A DNA stretch of 64,000 nucleotides from JALOLG01 sp963776935 (GCA_963776935.1 CAVZOP010000014.1:1-64000); one strand, 5' to 3'. Numbered from the stretch's first letter, positions 1 to 9,430 are shown. The notes: generated by a model not told the origin, from the sequence alone. Numbers and translations are program-made.

Positions 1-112
1 ATACCGCCGCGACCCGGGGTTCCTAGGCTGACGGGGTGTTGGTGACGTTCGATGAGATCACAGGGCACGACGATGCGGATCCCGACGAGGACGTGTAACA
101 CGATCATTCAAT

Positions 113-389
113 GTGGCACGGCCCGGTGCCGTGTACGAGATCATCGACGTCGAAAACGCGACGTTCTCAGCCGACATCAACGCGCCAAGCGGCAATCGAC
201 AACTGGCGAGAGAAGCACACCGGGCGAGCAGTCCAGGTTTGGCGACGGACCGTTCCGAACGGCGCAACGCTCATCGTCGAAAGCGTCTGGCACGAGCCCA
301 TCGGCCTGGCTAACGAACTCCGACGCGCCGTTCGGATCGCCCGCGGCCGTCGCGCCAGTTATCGATCTGCACGTTATGCGTGCCCCTGA
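113..389 (+). CDS. possible small hypothetical protein, frameshifted
   Basis: I do not recognise this gene. A GTG start at 113 opens a frame whose first 20 codons look like coding sequence (reads AVYEIIDVENATF). From about position 195 the more protein-like frame is a different one, reading IDNWREKHTGRAVQVW and then GATLIVESVWHEP, and it ends at 389. Joining the two frames gives about 90 residues with no membrane segment or signal peptide. No clear ribosome binding site is visible. It may equally be spacer DNA that happens to be open. Confidence 0.2.
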
Positions 390-403
390 TCGGCACATTG
401 GAG

Positions 404-700
404 ATGGCCAACCTTCGGATCGCCGCGACGTTCTGGGACACCCGCGCCTCCGTCCTCGTGCGCCCGTGGCCGTCGCTGGCACACGTTGACGCGATTCACA
501 GGGCGTCCATTGCTCGCGATCGCAAGCGGGAGTACCGGCACCTACCGGATGCGCTGCGAGGCCTCAAGCCGCGCGATATCGGGCGCGTGAATTCGGACAT
601 CGCGTCGCGCGGTCGGGTGCGCCAGGAACGGCGCTTGGAGGACACAGTCGCGGACATCGTTCGGAGCGTTATAAGACGCGCGAAGTCGGACAACGCGTGA
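404..700 (+). CDS. possible small basic hypothetical protein
   Basis: An open frame of about 98 residues starts at an ATG at 404. The product is basic and probably cytosolic. A short stretch near residue 60 (LRGLKPRDIGRVNSDI) loosely resembles the L-x-DIG-x-x-R-x-DI core of DUF1127 proteins. That family is mostly proteobacterial, so the match is probably chance. No Shine-Dalgarno sequence is evident and neighbours give no context. Confidence 0.2.
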   Translation: MANLRIAATFWDTRASVLVRPWPSLAHVDAIHRASIARDRKREYRHLPDALRGLKPRDIGRVNSDIASRGRVRQERRLEDTVADIVRSVIRRAKSDNA

Positions 701-873
701 GGTGCAACAGACTGCGGGGAGAATGGCGCTTTGCGGATAACTCCGCAGCCTTGGTTCGCGCATTCGGGGACGGGCGATAGGGGACGGTTGCCGCCATGCC
801 AGGGTGCGCCAGACTGGCACTTCGTCCCCGTCGCGCGGCGGGTGCCAGTTGCATGAACGGAGAAGAAGGTAGC

Positions 874-2214
874 TCAGCCGTCGGTGCAGTCGGTGCAGTG
901 CACGTCTTCGACTGACTCACCTTCGACCAACCGGGTGACCCACTCCACGAGTGGTTGGCCGCCGACACTCTCGGTGTAGAACGTGCCGTCGCTGAGGGCG
1001 GTGTGCTCGTCGCCAGGCGCGACGTAGCTGTACAGGTTCACGCCGGCGGCCTCGATCTGAGTCTCGTTGGCGTCGATCAGGGACAGGAGATCCGGCGCCG
1101 GAATGCCGGTGATCGGATACCAGCTCTCCTGCTGCTCGTCGTAGGCGTAGTCATGGCGGGCGAAGACGATCTCGGGGTCGTGGCGTCCGCTCTCGATGAA
1201 CAACCCCGGAAGGCTCAATCGCTCGGCGGGCGGGCCGGCGCTCGCGAGCCACGGCGGCTCGATGGAGCTGAAACCCCACGCTGTGAGGATCTCGTTGATG
1301 CGGGGCACGTCGGGGTACGAGCCGGATCCGTCCACGAGCACCGTGATCCTGGCATCCGGAAGCCGATCCGACACGAGGCCGGCGTACAGCGGGGCGGCGA
1401 TCGAGCCGGCGCTCTCGCCGACCACGACGACCTCGGATGCGCCCGGAGCGGCTGCAGCGGCGAAGTCGAGGGCGGCCGTGCCGTTGACATATCCCGTGTG
1501 GTGAACGGTGAGATCCGGTGCGTACTCGGTGGTGGTGTCGCCGAGGTGGACGTCACCGGTGCAGTACGGCACGTACACGACCGAGTAGTCGGAGAATGGG
1601 TTGCGCTCGTCGGCGAAATCGAAGATGCCACCGGCGCCGATCGGGCCCTCGCCGACGGTGGTGTTGTAGAGGTCGCTGTCCGGCGCGCACGTCTCGGCGG
1701 AGAAACAGGCGCCGCCGTCTTCGAGGTAGATCAGCACCTTGTCCGGGCTCGTCTCACGCACCCAAAAGCTGAACTCCGACCCGTCCGAGCACTGGCAGTC
1801 GCCTCCCGGCACGATCCGCTCCCAGCCCGCGGCGACGTCAGGTGTGTTCACGGCGTCCGACTCGTTTCGAAACGTGGCCGCGATGTGCTCGCACGCCTCT
1901 TCGGCAACCTGCAACTCCTCATCGTCGACGTCGGCGGGAGGACTGAGGAAGAAATCGCCGTCGGCGCGGAGCTGCGGGTCGGCGAACTCTTCGATGCCGT
2001 TGTCACGCATGCACTGGGCGAACTCGAACGCCGCCTCGACAGCTGCGGCCGGCGTGGCCGCGGCCGCCACGGTGGTCACCGGCACCGCCGTCGTGGCGGA
2101 GGACTCGGGAGCGACCGTGGCCTCGGTATCGGTCTCGGCGTCGTCGTCGGCGCAGCCGACCAAGCCGGCCGCGACCAGGAGCACGATGGCCAGAGAACGT
2201 CGAGGTGTCGTCAC
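874..2214 (-). CDS. pectinacetylesterase-family lipoprotein
   Basis: This is a secreted esterase-like hydrolase of the pectinacetylesterase/Notum family, about 446 residues. I chose the GTG start at 2214 because it is followed directly by an n-region, a hydrophobic core and the lipobox LVGC, so the protein should be anchored as a lipoprotein. Residues of roughly 50-110 form an extra N-terminal segment with the FAQCMRDNGIEEFADP pattern common in secreted actinobacterial proteins. The hydrolase domain follows: the oxyanion region EDGGACF, the nucleophile motif GESAGS near residue 265, an Asp in VDGSGS near 295 and a His in GDEHTAL near 404. Many paired cysteines fit an extracytoplasmic location. 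The substrate is unknown; O-acetyl groups on polysaccharide are the family expectation. It stands alone, with no operon partner. Confidence 0.8.
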   Translation of the reverse strand: MTTPRRSLAIVLLVAAGLVGCADDDAETDTEATVAPESSATTAVPVTTVAAAATPAAAVEAAFEFAQCMRDNGIEEFADPQLRADGDFFLSPPADVDDEELQVAEEACEHIAATFRNESDAVNTPDVAAGWERIVPGGDCQCSDGSEFSFWVRETSPDKVLIYLEDGGACFSAETCAPDSDLYNTTVGEGPIGAGGIFDFADERNPFSDYSVVYVPYCTGDVHLGDTTTEYAPDLTVHHTGYVNGTAALDFAAAAAPGASEVVVVGESAGSIAAPLYAGLVSDRLPDARITVLVDGSGSYPDVPRINEILTAWGFSSIEPPWLASAGPPAERLSLPGLFIESGRHDPEIVFARHDYAYDEQQESWYPITGIPAPDLLSLIDANETQIEAAGVNLYSYVAPGDEHTALSDGTFYTESVGGQPLVEWVTRLVEGESVEDVHCTDCTDG

Positions 2215-2761
2215 ACAACGAACGTAAGACCAGCAACGAGGGCGACATATCGGGAACATCCCCCTTCGATCCCTGAGCCCCTGAGGCATCCTCATCCCAA
2301 CGGGCCGTCACCGAGGTCGTCGGCGACGTGGAGGATTCGGTCCTTTGCGGCTCGGCGGTGTACGCATGGCGTGACGGACGTCCCCGTCGCCACGAGTCGC
2401 TCGAAGCCCGCCGTGGGCACCGCGGGCCGTGTATGGCGCGACCTTCGGGGTACCTCGTCCAGCAGCCAGCCGAGGGCGGCGATGTTGCCTGGGCGACGAG
2501 GCTGCCGACTACGTCGCGCACCGACGACGGCATCGGGCGCATGTGCAGTGCGACTCACCATCCGATATCGACGACATCCACGTACTCGTCGGACCATCCG
2601 GTAACGCCGGATCGTCGACGAGTTGGCGACCTACATGACGACGCACGGCGCTGCCCACCATGTGCAACACGGCAAACGCATGGTGGCCCCGGTGGTCCTC
2701 TTCCGTCCGGTTGCCCGCTCAGCCAAAGGCTCGCAATTTTCCGCAGCGCTAGATTCGCGGC
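2215..2761. other. intergenic stretch, no convincing gene
   Basis: The spacer lies between the start of the esterase gene (leftward) and the start of the hydrolase-cyclase gene (rightward), so it should contain both promoters. Several open frames cross it, but they are Arg/Pro rich and share no family pattern. A leftward frame between 2292 and 2597 has a few protein-like stretches (GNIAALGWLLDEVP), too little to call. Confidence 0.4.
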
Positions 2762-4148
2762 GTGTTCGCCATTCCCGAAGTGAAGTACGCCGAGGGCCAC
2801 GGGGGGTTGATCGCGTACGAGACCTTCGGGAATGGGCCAGTCGACCTTGTCCACATCGCAGGTTGGGCCCAGACGGTCGAGGGAATCTGGGATCTCCCGA
2901 TGGCCGAGCGGTTTTACCGTCGTCTGGCGTCGTTCGCACGCGTGGTGCTTGTTGACCGACGCGGCACCGGACTGTCGGATCCACTTCTGAACGTGTATTC
3001 AGGCGGCGACTTCGGCCCATGGCTCGAGGAGGCAGTAAGCGACTTGATCACCGTGCTCGACGCGATCGGCTCGGAACGGGTCGCGGTCCTGGCGAACAGA
3101 TACGGGACAACCGTCGCGATCTCCCTCGCCGCGACCTACCCCGATCGGGTGGCCTCGCTCGTGCTCGTCGACCCTCTGGTACGGCTCCTCGCAACGGACG
3201 ACTACCCGTGGGGAATGACTCCCAGAGATCCGCGAGCGGGCTGCCCACACTGCACGGATCGCGTGGGGCGACGGGATGATGTCCGGTGTCACGCCGGCAT
3301 ATCACGGTCCGGGTGCCATCCCGTCGTTCCGCCATGACGCCGAAGCACATCGCTGGCTCGCACGCTACGAGCGCGCCGGCCTCCCGCGAGGACAAATGGC
3401 GGCGTGGTGGCTCGACTGGGACTTCGACGTTCGGCCACTGCTGTCCACGATCCAGGCACCGACGCTCGTCATGTTCCACGAGGGCAACAGCTTCGTGCCC
3501 CCCGAAGCAGCCCTCAACTACGTGACCGAATCAATCCCCGGAGCAATCGGCCCGAAGCCGATCCCTTCCCGCGACATGGAGCTGTGGGCCTCACAGCCGC
3601 CAATGCTGGCCGACGAAGTCGAGCGGTTCGTCACCGGCTCCACCGGCGAGCACTTCACCCCGGCGGAGCGCGCGTTCGCCGTCGTGCTCTACACAGACCT
3701 CGTCGGGTCAACCAACCAGGCGGTGGCGATGGGTGACCGGCGGTGGCGAGAACTACTCGAAGTGCACCACAGCGCAATCGCGCGGCAGATCGAGCGACAC
3801 CGCGGCCGACTGGTGAAGTCCACCGGCGATGGCGTGCTCGCGGTTTTCGATGCGCCAGCGCGAGCTGTTCGTTGTGCGCAGGCCATTCTCGGCGACTTGC
3901 ACCAATTGGGCTGCGAGGCCTACGCCGGCTTGCACGCGGGTGAGATTGAATTGGTCGGTGACGACATCGCAGGGATCGCCGTGCACATCGCCGCGCGCGT
4001 GTTGAGCTGCGCGGCCCCCGGCGAAGTCCTCGTGTCCCGCACCATCAAAGATCTCGTCGCCGGGTCCGGCTTGCAGTTCGACGATCGAGGCATACACACG
4101 CTTCGGGGCGTCCCCGACCAATGGCAACTGTTCGCCGCTGGCGCCTAA
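2762..4148 (+). CDS. alpha/beta-hydrolase-like / class III nucleotide cyclase fusion (one frameshift)
   Basis: This is a signalling protein of about 461 residues. It has an alpha/beta-hydrolase fold (residues 1 to about 270) followed by a class III adenylate/guanylate cyclase domain (about 300-460). The frame shifts once near 3221, in a run of C residues. After the shift the protein continues as PEIRERAAHTARIAWGDG, so the two parts are one gene. In the hydrolase part the nucleophile elbow reads LANRYGTT instead of G-x-S-x-G, so the hydrolase is probably a non-catalytic sensor. In the cyclase part, metal-binding Asp residues are present in YTDLVGST and STGDGVLA, and the substrate/dimer region AGLHAGEIE and HIAARVL is conserved. 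Tandem hydrolase-cyclases of this type are common in Actinobacteria. The start at 2762 is a GTG. Confidence 0.8.
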
Positions 4149-4247
4149 AGCACCGGCGTCAGACCGCACCGAACCGCCGATCTCGCAGGCTGTTGTATCC
4201 CGTGCTCTCGTGAGTACCTGACCTGCACTCCGGCCCTTGCCGCGCTT

Positions 4248-4300
4248 TGTCCGATAATCACAGCGCTTGGCGAAGGAGTCCACGTGTCCGGTATCGCCGG
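4248..4300. repeat. copy of the dispersed TCCGATA-type intergenic repeat
   Basis: The spacer between two convergent genes holds TTGTCCGATAATCACAGCG and, about 20 bases on, GTGTCCGGTATCGCCGG. Both match the degenerate unit GTCCG-x-TA-x-CGCCGG that recurs in at least six other spacers of this window. No function is known to me. Confidence 0.35.
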
Positions 4301-4333
4301 ATTGGCGTCTGCGATCGACAGTTAACGAACTGG

Positions 4334-5104
4334 TCAGCGCCGTTGGGCGACGATGAGCACCCGCCGGGACATCGTCTCTTGGGTGGCTGCCATCTCCTCG
4401 AGCTCTTGTCGGACCATGGCGGGGTCTTCGCCGCTCTCGTTGGCGAGCTCGTCGACGCTGTCCAGGAGTCGTTCGGCGATCGCTCGCTGGCGCCGATCCC
4501 AGTCGACCGTCTCGTCATAGACCTCGACGTCCAGACCGACGTCGGACAGCAGCGGACGATGGTCAGGGACCTGCGGTGGTCGCCCCACGGGCTGAGTGTG
4601 GTAATCCCACGTCGTCGCAACCAGGCGACCGCCGGGTCGTAACACCCGCGCCATCTCCGCGGCCGCGGCCGACTTGTCAGGGGCGAAGACGAGCGCGTCG
4701 ATGCTCATCACCGCGTCGGCCTCGCCATCATCGAGACGAAGCGAGTCGAAGCTGCCTTCCATGGTGCGAACCCGCGTACTCAGCCCGAGCTGCTCAGCCC
4801 GACGCGCCACCGCGTCGAGTGCCGACGCGGCGATGTCGACCCCCACGTAGCGCGCCCCCGTGCTGGCGGCAACCCACAGACCTGGACCTCCCCGACCGCA
4901 CCCGATGTCGACCAGCACATCCCCGCTGCCGATTGCGAGAGCATCCGCCACGAACTGCAACTCGCTACGGGTCGTGTAGCTGTACGGCGCCAACTCGGCG
5001 GGATACTCGTCGCCCAACACGTCCGCCCAGATCCGAGCCTGCACCGCCGACTCGGCCTGTTCGAACTCCTGTGTGAACAACTCCACCCAGTCGTGATCCG
5101 ACAT
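4334..5104 (-). CDS. SAM-dependent class I methyltransferase
   Basis: The product is a soluble small-molecule methyltransferase of about 256 residues. The Rossmann-fold motif I reads VDIGCGRGGPG, followed by VGVDIAASAL (motif II region) and by MSIDALVFAPDK and VLRPGGRLVATTWD, which are motifs IV and V of the ubiE/COQ5-like group. I place the start at the ATG at 5104 because homologous proteins of this type begin with a short acidic helix (MSDHDWVELF). Upstream codons in the same frame are low-complexity Arg/Ser. The substrate cannot be read from the sequence and the neighbours are unrelated. Confidence 0.75.
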   Translation of the reverse strand: MSDHDWVELFTQEFEQAESAVQARIWADVLGDEYPAELAPYSYTTRSELQFVADALAIGSGDVLVDIGCGRGGPGLWVAASTGARYVGVDIAASALDAVARRAEQLGLSTRVRTMEGSFDSLRLDDGEADAVMSIDALVFAPDKSAAAAEMARVLRPGGRLVATTWDYHTQPVGRPPQVPDHRPLLSDVGLDVEVYDETVDWDRRQRAIAERLLDSVDELANESGEDPAMVRQELEEMAATQETMSRRVLIVAQRR

Positions 5105-5214
5105 CCGCCCAATCCTCGCACCACCCAGCGAACCCCGAGATGACCAATGCGACCTGGCATCGGACGCGCCGGCGCACCGCCGCCGACCCGCCATCGAACG
5201 CAAAGCCGACGGGT

Positions 5215-5240
5215 ATCCGCTAACGACGCCGAATATCGCG
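5215..5240. repeat. copy of the dispersed TATCGGAC-type intergenic repeat
   Basis: The 16 bases GACGCCGAATATCGCG at 5225-5240 occur again, identical, at 7585-7600. The flanking ATCCGCTAAC also fits the unit seen elsewhere. It lies in the spacer between the methyltransferase and the acetyltransferase. Confidence 0.4.
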
Positions 5241-5335
5241 TGCCATCGCTTCGGAGTTCGCCGGGCTGCGGATCGTTCGTTGGGTGTGGGTGCCGCCGGT
5301 GAGCGGATCCGTTATGTGCGCGAAGCTGGCCGCCG

Positions 5336-6350
5336 GTGAGCGAGGTCGTCGTGTTGACTGAGGCCGACTGTGATGCCGCGGCGCGTTGATCGCGGCGAGG
5401 CACGCGGTGCGAGCGCGACCGGTTCCCGCTCCTGCCGGCCGCGTACGAGGATCCGGCGGTGGCTGCGGATCTCGTACGAAGCATGTTCTCGTTCTGCGAC
5501 GGTGTCGCCGCTGTTGACGACCGTGGCGACCTGGTCGGTTTCCTCATGTCGTTGGAGTCGGTGCCCGATCCGAGGTCTCCGATGGCCCGGCACCTGCCCG
5601 AGCGCTCGTCGTTGCACCTCGTTCACGGTCACGCCGTCGCCGGGCATGTCGACCCCGGTCGGATCTACGCGGCCCTGTTCGGTGAGCTCGCTCGGCACGC
5701 CCTCGAACGCGGCGTCGTCGACCACGTCGTCCACGTGCCGATCGGGGACCCGGCGACCGAGGCGGCGTGGGTGGCGCTCGGGTTCGGCCGGGTCAACGCC
5801 GTCGCGGTACGCGACCTTGCGCCGCTCGAGCGTCCGCCGGCGTCCGATGTCGAGGTCCGGGTGGCCACGCCTGAGGAGCTCGACATCGTCGATCGGCTGG
5901 TCGACGAGGAGGCTGTGTTCCACGTTGGCAGCCCAATGTTCCGCCCCTACCGGCGGGACGAGACGGCCGACGCGGTCCGAGCCGAGCTCGCCACCGAGTT
6001 GGCGAGCGACGACCACGCCTTCTTGATCGCCCGGCGCGAAGGGCAAGACGTCGGCGTCATCTCCGTCGGGCCCGCCGTCGGCTCGCCGCTGTACGTGCCA
6101 GACGGCGCCGCCTACATTGCGGCGACCGCGGTGATGCCCGACCGCGCGGGGATCGGGCGCAGGCGCAGCGCTCGTCGAGGCGGCGTTCGCCTGGGCCAGA
6201 GACCACGGGCACCTCGCCGCGTGCCTGCATTTCTCGACGGCGAACGCGACCTCGACGTCGTTTTGGACGGGCGTCGGCTTCACCCCCGTCATGGTCCACC
6301 TACGACGGCGGCTCGACGAGCGCATCCTCACCAGTCGCCCTCTCGCCTGA
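5336..6350 (+). CDS. GNAT-family N-acetyltransferase (frameshifted)
   Basis: This looks like a two-module GCN5-related acetyltransferase of about 330 residues. The C-terminal half has the acetyl-CoA binding region (AATAVMPDRAGIG-x-GAG) and an AFAWARDHGH helix, ending in STSFWTGVGFTPVM, typical of GNAT beta-strand 6 and 7. There is a frame break near 6155, after which the family pattern resumes in another frame and stops at 6350. A GTG at 5336 (reads MSEVVVLTEADCDAAAR) is the probable start, but two further compensating breaks near 5386 and 5405 must be assumed; otherwise translation would begin at the GTG at 5459. The acceptor substrate is unknown. Confidence 0.6.
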
Positions 6351-6762
6351 CCGACGCCATCGAGTCTGGCCGATCATTCACGCGGTAACCGATCTGCACC
6401 GGCGACGTAGCCAACCGGACAACGGTGTCGAGCGCTCGGTTTGACCGAAACGCGTCTCTCCGAGCATCACTGTGCGATATCGCCGTCCGATATCGCGCTG
6501 TCGCAGCGTCCGCTACCGCCGGCTCTCCCGCGCTATCGAACGCCGTCGGGCGGCGTTCGGTACGGTCATCTGGCGTCGAGGACCCGACGGAGGTCTCGCG
6601 ATGGGCTGCGCTTCATGCTGACACAGCCGTGCCGATCGTCGAGTCTGGAGCACCTTGTCGTCGACCCTCCCACGGGCGCGGCGCCGAACGGGGTATGAAG
6701 CGCGCTGAAATGGATCCCAGCGGAGTGCCAACGCATCACGAACGCCGCCGGGCGGCGCGTCG
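6351..6762. other. intergenic stretch between convergent genes
   Basis: This is spacer between the acetyltransferase (rightward) and a secreted protein (leftward). It holds one strong dyad of the dispersed repeat (6474-6496) and a partial unit GTCCGCTACCGCCGGC near 6510. Open frames across it have no recognisable protein pattern. Confidence 0.4.
6474..6496. repeat. perfect dyad GCGATATCG-N5-CGATATCGC, dispersed repeat family
   Basis: Two 9-base arms, GCGATATCG and CGATATCGC, are exact reverse complements separated by CCGTC. The right arm with its flank, GTCCGATATCGCG, matches copies at 19929 and (reverse strand) 15251. The dyad suggests either a protein-binding site or a small hairpin. Confidence 0.5.
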
Positions 6763-7323
6763 TCAGCTGAGGGCTGGAACGACGACCTCACAGAAGTCAT
6801 CGCTGCGCCCCGTCGATCCCTTGACAAGGGTCTCGGAGAGAAGGATGTCATCGGAGGGATCCGTTGGCGTCCCGGCGTGATCGACCACGAACTCGAAACG
6901 GACCTGGCCGGGGTTGCGTCCGATCGCCTTGCCGCTGGAGTTGTAGACGGTGGCGTTGCCCGTCGATAGCTGGATAACCGTCAACGTGCCGTCGCCGTTG
7001 TCGGTGACGCGGAGATCCTTGCCGAGCACCACAATGTGTTCCGTCACGAAGTTGCCATTATCCACGTTGCTCAACGTGTTGGTGATACGCGTGTTCTCAG
7101 CGAAGTAGACGAGACCATCCCGCCCGTGCGTGTTAACGCGGAACCGACCCTCGACCACGGCGTGGAACTCCACGGTCAACCCCTCGACCTCGCAGAAGTC
7201 CTCCTCGACACCGTCAAACACGTTGTGAAATTCACCCCTGTCCAACGGCTTCGCCGCTGCCGTTGCGCTGACTGCCACCGTCGCCAACCCCGCCACAACG
7301 CCAATAACCCATTGATGCCTCAT
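6763..7323 (-). CDS. secreted protein of unknown function
   Basis: The product has 186 residues. A Sec signal peptide is clear: a short basic start, a hydrophobic core (VIGVVAGLATVAVSA) and an Ala-x-Ala cleavage region near residue 24. The mature part is beta-rich, with two Cys-containing segments (DFCEVEGLTVEF near residue 43 and DDFCEVVVP near the C-terminus) that may form a disulfide. The patterns GRDGLVYFAENT and VTDNGDGTLTV resemble a family of small secreted actinobacterial proteins with no assigned function. It stands alone; the ATG start is supported by the signal peptide. Confidence 0.65.
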   Translation of the reverse strand: MRHQWVIGVVAGLATVAVSATAAAKPLDRGEFHNVFDGVEEDFCEVEGLTVEFHAVVEGRFRVNTHGRDGLVYFAENTRITNTLSNVDNGNFVTEHIVVLGKDLRVTDNGDGTLTVIQLSTGNATVYNSSGKAIGRNPGQVRFEFVVDHAGTPTDPSDDILLSETLVKGSTGRSDDFCEVVVPALS

Positions 7324-7875
7324 GGAGGCCCCCTTTCAGAGCCGCCGCCGCTTGCGCCGCCCGCCCGGTGCCGAGGGTAGCTCACGTCGGCGAAGGTCAA
7401 CGCCTCGTGCGCGTGCCCGTCGACACGACGTCCTTCGCATCGGAGGTCGTAGTCACCGCCGGCACAGATCAGATGGCTCCGTGCTCAGCAGCGCGGCTGC
7501 GGACGTACCATCCCACCATCGTCCGCGAATTCCACCACGCGGTGACGGCGCACCGAACGCCAGTCGTCGCGAGTAGCCGATAAGGACGCCGAATATCGCG
7601 GTGGCGAGTGTCCTGTACCGCCGGCTAACCGGCGGTGCGCCGGCTTCTCAGCCCGACGTGCGCTGGCTCTCGCAAGCGCCTTGCTCTCGGCGATCCGTTC
7701 GAGCGCGTACGACGCGATGTGTCCCATACCGCGCCCTCGAGATGTCACCAGACGTGACCCCACACGCCGGTTGATGGTCCCACCGTCAGCGTCGCTCTGT
7801 TGCGCGGTCGGGCGCCTGCTCATCAGGCACGAGCGCCGACGAGGCCGCGATCGACTCGATGCCACGCTGCCTCGC
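7324..7875. other. intergenic stretch, no gene recognised
   Basis: This spacer of about 550 bases separates two leftward genes. It contains a copy of the dispersed repeat at 7576-7601 with a further unit TGTCCTGTACCGCCGGC, then a small inverted pair GCCGGCTAACCGGCGG near 7620. Open frames are Arg/Ser rich and lack family features. Confidence 0.4.
7576..7601. repeat. copy of the dispersed TATCGGAC-type intergenic repeat
   Basis: Reads GCCGATAAGGACGCCGAATA followed by TCGCGG. The core GACGCCGAATATCGCG is identical to the copy ending at 5240, 2.3 kb away. Confidence 0.45.
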
Positions 7876-8529
7876 TCACGGCGATGGCGCAGCGCCGGGT
7901 CGACCACGCGACCTCTTCCTCCCTGTTCCCGATCGGGCCCCAGTCGTGGCCTCGAGCATGGCGTGAGCTGACCAGCGCATGAGGGCGGCGGCGTCTTCGC
8001 GGGAGAGGCCGGCGACGTCGGTCAGCCATGCCAACGCTTCGATCCCGGTCGCGCTGCGGATGGCGATGGCGAGTCGCCGCACCTCCGAGCGTGGCAACTG
8101 TGGCTGCAGTGGTGCGAGGGCCTCTTCAAGCCACTTGATCACGCGTCCTTGCCGGAGCGGCAGCTGCGATCGCTCCTCGGGGTCAGCTTCGAGTGAGAGT
8201 CGGAGCATGGTGCGCTGCTGCGACTCGTTCTCGAGGATGGTCCGCGTGTATGCCGCAACAACGATGTCGAGCCGTGCCGCGACGTCCTCCGGCGCGTCAT
8301 CGGGCAGGAGCGATTCGACCGCGGTCTCGGGGTGGGCGGCCGCCAGCAGCGCGCGCTGGCTCGGGAAGTACCGGTAGGCGGTCGTCCGAGAGATCGATGC
8401 CGTCTCGGCCACCTCCTCGACCGTCGGCGTCCGTCCCTCGGCGACGATCGAACGCGCCGCGGCCACCAGCGCGTCCCGGGTCCGGCGCTTCTGATTTGTT
8501 CGCCCGTTCAGCTCGTAAGCCGTTGACAT
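7876..8529 (-). CDS. TetR-family transcriptional regulator
   Basis: This is a repressor of about 217 residues. The N-terminal helix-turn-helix spans roughly residues 20-60, with the recognition region SISRTTAYRYF. The C-terminal ligand-binding domain is all-helical and ends in a basic tail (GRKRSRGRP). I take the ATG at 8529 rather than one 21 bases upstream because it places the N-terminus close to the HTH, as is usual. It is divergent from a cupin gene. The shared spacer holds a promoter and a palindrome, so it very likely represses the cupin gene and may control itself. The ligand is unknown. Confidence 0.85.
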   Translation of the reverse strand: MSTAYELNGRTNQKRRTRDALVAAARSIVAEGRTPTVEEVAETASISRTTAYRYFPSQRALLAAAHPETAVESLLPDDAPEDVAARLDIVVAAYTRTILENESQQRTMLRLSLEADPEERSQLPLRQGRVIKWLEEALAPLQPQLPRSEVRRLAIAIRSATGIEALAWLTDVAGLSREDAAALMRWSAHAMLEATTGARSGTGRKRSRGRPGAAPSP

Positions 8530-8572
8530 TGCGCAAATGGTACCGTACATTCGTCATGGGACATGGGTCCCA
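8523..8572 (+). promoter_or_regulatory. promoter and probable TetR operator for the cupin gene
   Basis: A -35 box TTGACA (8523-8528) and a -10 box TACATT (8546-8551) are exactly 17 bases apart, pointing to the cupin gene. Just downstream, where transcription should start, lies the inverted repeat TGGGAC-ATGG-GTCCCA (8557-8572). A repressor bound there would block initiation. The divergent TetR gene starts within the spacer, which supports this reading. Confidence 0.6.
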
Positions 8573-8596
8573 CAAACTGAGGTAGGTGGGATTGCC

Positions 8597-9091
8597 ATGC
8601 AGAAGTTGGTCCCGATCGTGCGCAACGCCGGCGAAGGAGACAAGCAGCAGTTCTCGGGCGGCGGGCTCCACATCTGGAAACTGCTCGCCGAGGACACCGG
8701 CGGCGCCTTCTTCCTGTTTGAGGACACGATGGTGAAGGACAAGACGACGCCGCTGCATCTTCATCCCGAAGCGCACGAGATGACCTACGTCGTCGACGGC
8801 GAGATCGAAGTGCAGGCCGACGGCCAGCGCAGCCGGGTTCGCAGCGGAGGCATGTCCTTCGTTCCCAAAGGTGTCGCCCACGCCTTCATCGTCGTCTCCG
8901 CCAGGCGCGCCTCATCGGCATCCAGTCCCCGGGAGCTCCCGGGCAAGCCTTCTATCGGGGCGCCAGTGATCCGGCCACCGACGACACCGCCGACCTGGTC
9001 GACCTCGCCGCCTCCAAGCCACAGCGGCAGCCAACCCTCGCGGTATCACCATCCTTGGCCCGCCGCCCTTCCGCCGACGGCCACGCGATAG
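8597..9091 (+). CDS. cupin-domain protein (two frameshifts)
   Basis: This is a small cupin, probably a metal-binding single-domain beta-barrel of 150-170 residues. The metal-ligand motif PLHLHPEAHEMTYVVDGE gives H-x-H and E, and the second cupin motif GMSFVPKGVAHAF gives the last His. The ATG at 8597 is preceded by GAGGTAGG. The frame breaks near 8905, after which it continues as ARLIGIQSPGAPGQAFYRGA. It breaks again near 9010, continuing as NPRGITILGPPPF, a C-terminal ending typical of quercetinase-like cupins. The true stop is uncertain. It sits opposite a TetR gene that probably controls it, so an induced catabolic or detoxification role is plausible. Confidence 0.65.
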   Translation: MQKLVPIVRNAGEGDKQQFSGGGLHIWKLLAEDTGGAFFLFEDTMVKDKTTPLHLHPEAHEMTYVVDGEIEVQADGQRSRVRSGGMSFVPKGVAHAFIVVSARRASSASSPRELPGKPSIGAPVIRPPTTPPTWSTSPPPSHSGSQPSRYHHPWPAALPPTATR

Positions 9092-9430
9092 CCGTCCCGG
9101 CCCGAACAAGCAGGACGTCACGCGCCGTCCTCACGCACAACCTGAAGTTCCTGACCGCGAACTCAAGGGCGATATCAACGGACATTCGTGCCCTGCGGTT
9201 GAGCGTCGGCCGTCCCAATGCGCGCCCATAACGCCCAGACCCGCCGCCGGCCTGGGCTGCCCGCCAACGCCGGCTCGGGGACTCACCCGACGCGGACGCA
9301 GAACATCCACTGGCAGGCGCTGAGAAAGCTCGGATTGATCTCGCATATCGCCCACAGAACCGGCGATCTGTGGGTGTGGGCCATGTCGCCCGATCCAAAC
9401 CGACGGACCCGATAGCAGCCGCCGCCAGAG
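9092..9430. other. intergenic stretch between convergent genes
   Basis: This is spacer between the cupin gene and a leftward DUF1801 gene. If the cupin reading frame is corrected it might extend about 200 bases into this stretch. I see no repeat, RNA or separate gene here. Confidence 0.35.

Noticed and set aside
955..2604. 549-residue open frame antisense to the esterase gene
   Set aside because: It is a codon-bias shadow: Arg/Gly/Val-rich, no family pattern, whereas the opposite strand encodes a clear lipoprotein hydrolase.
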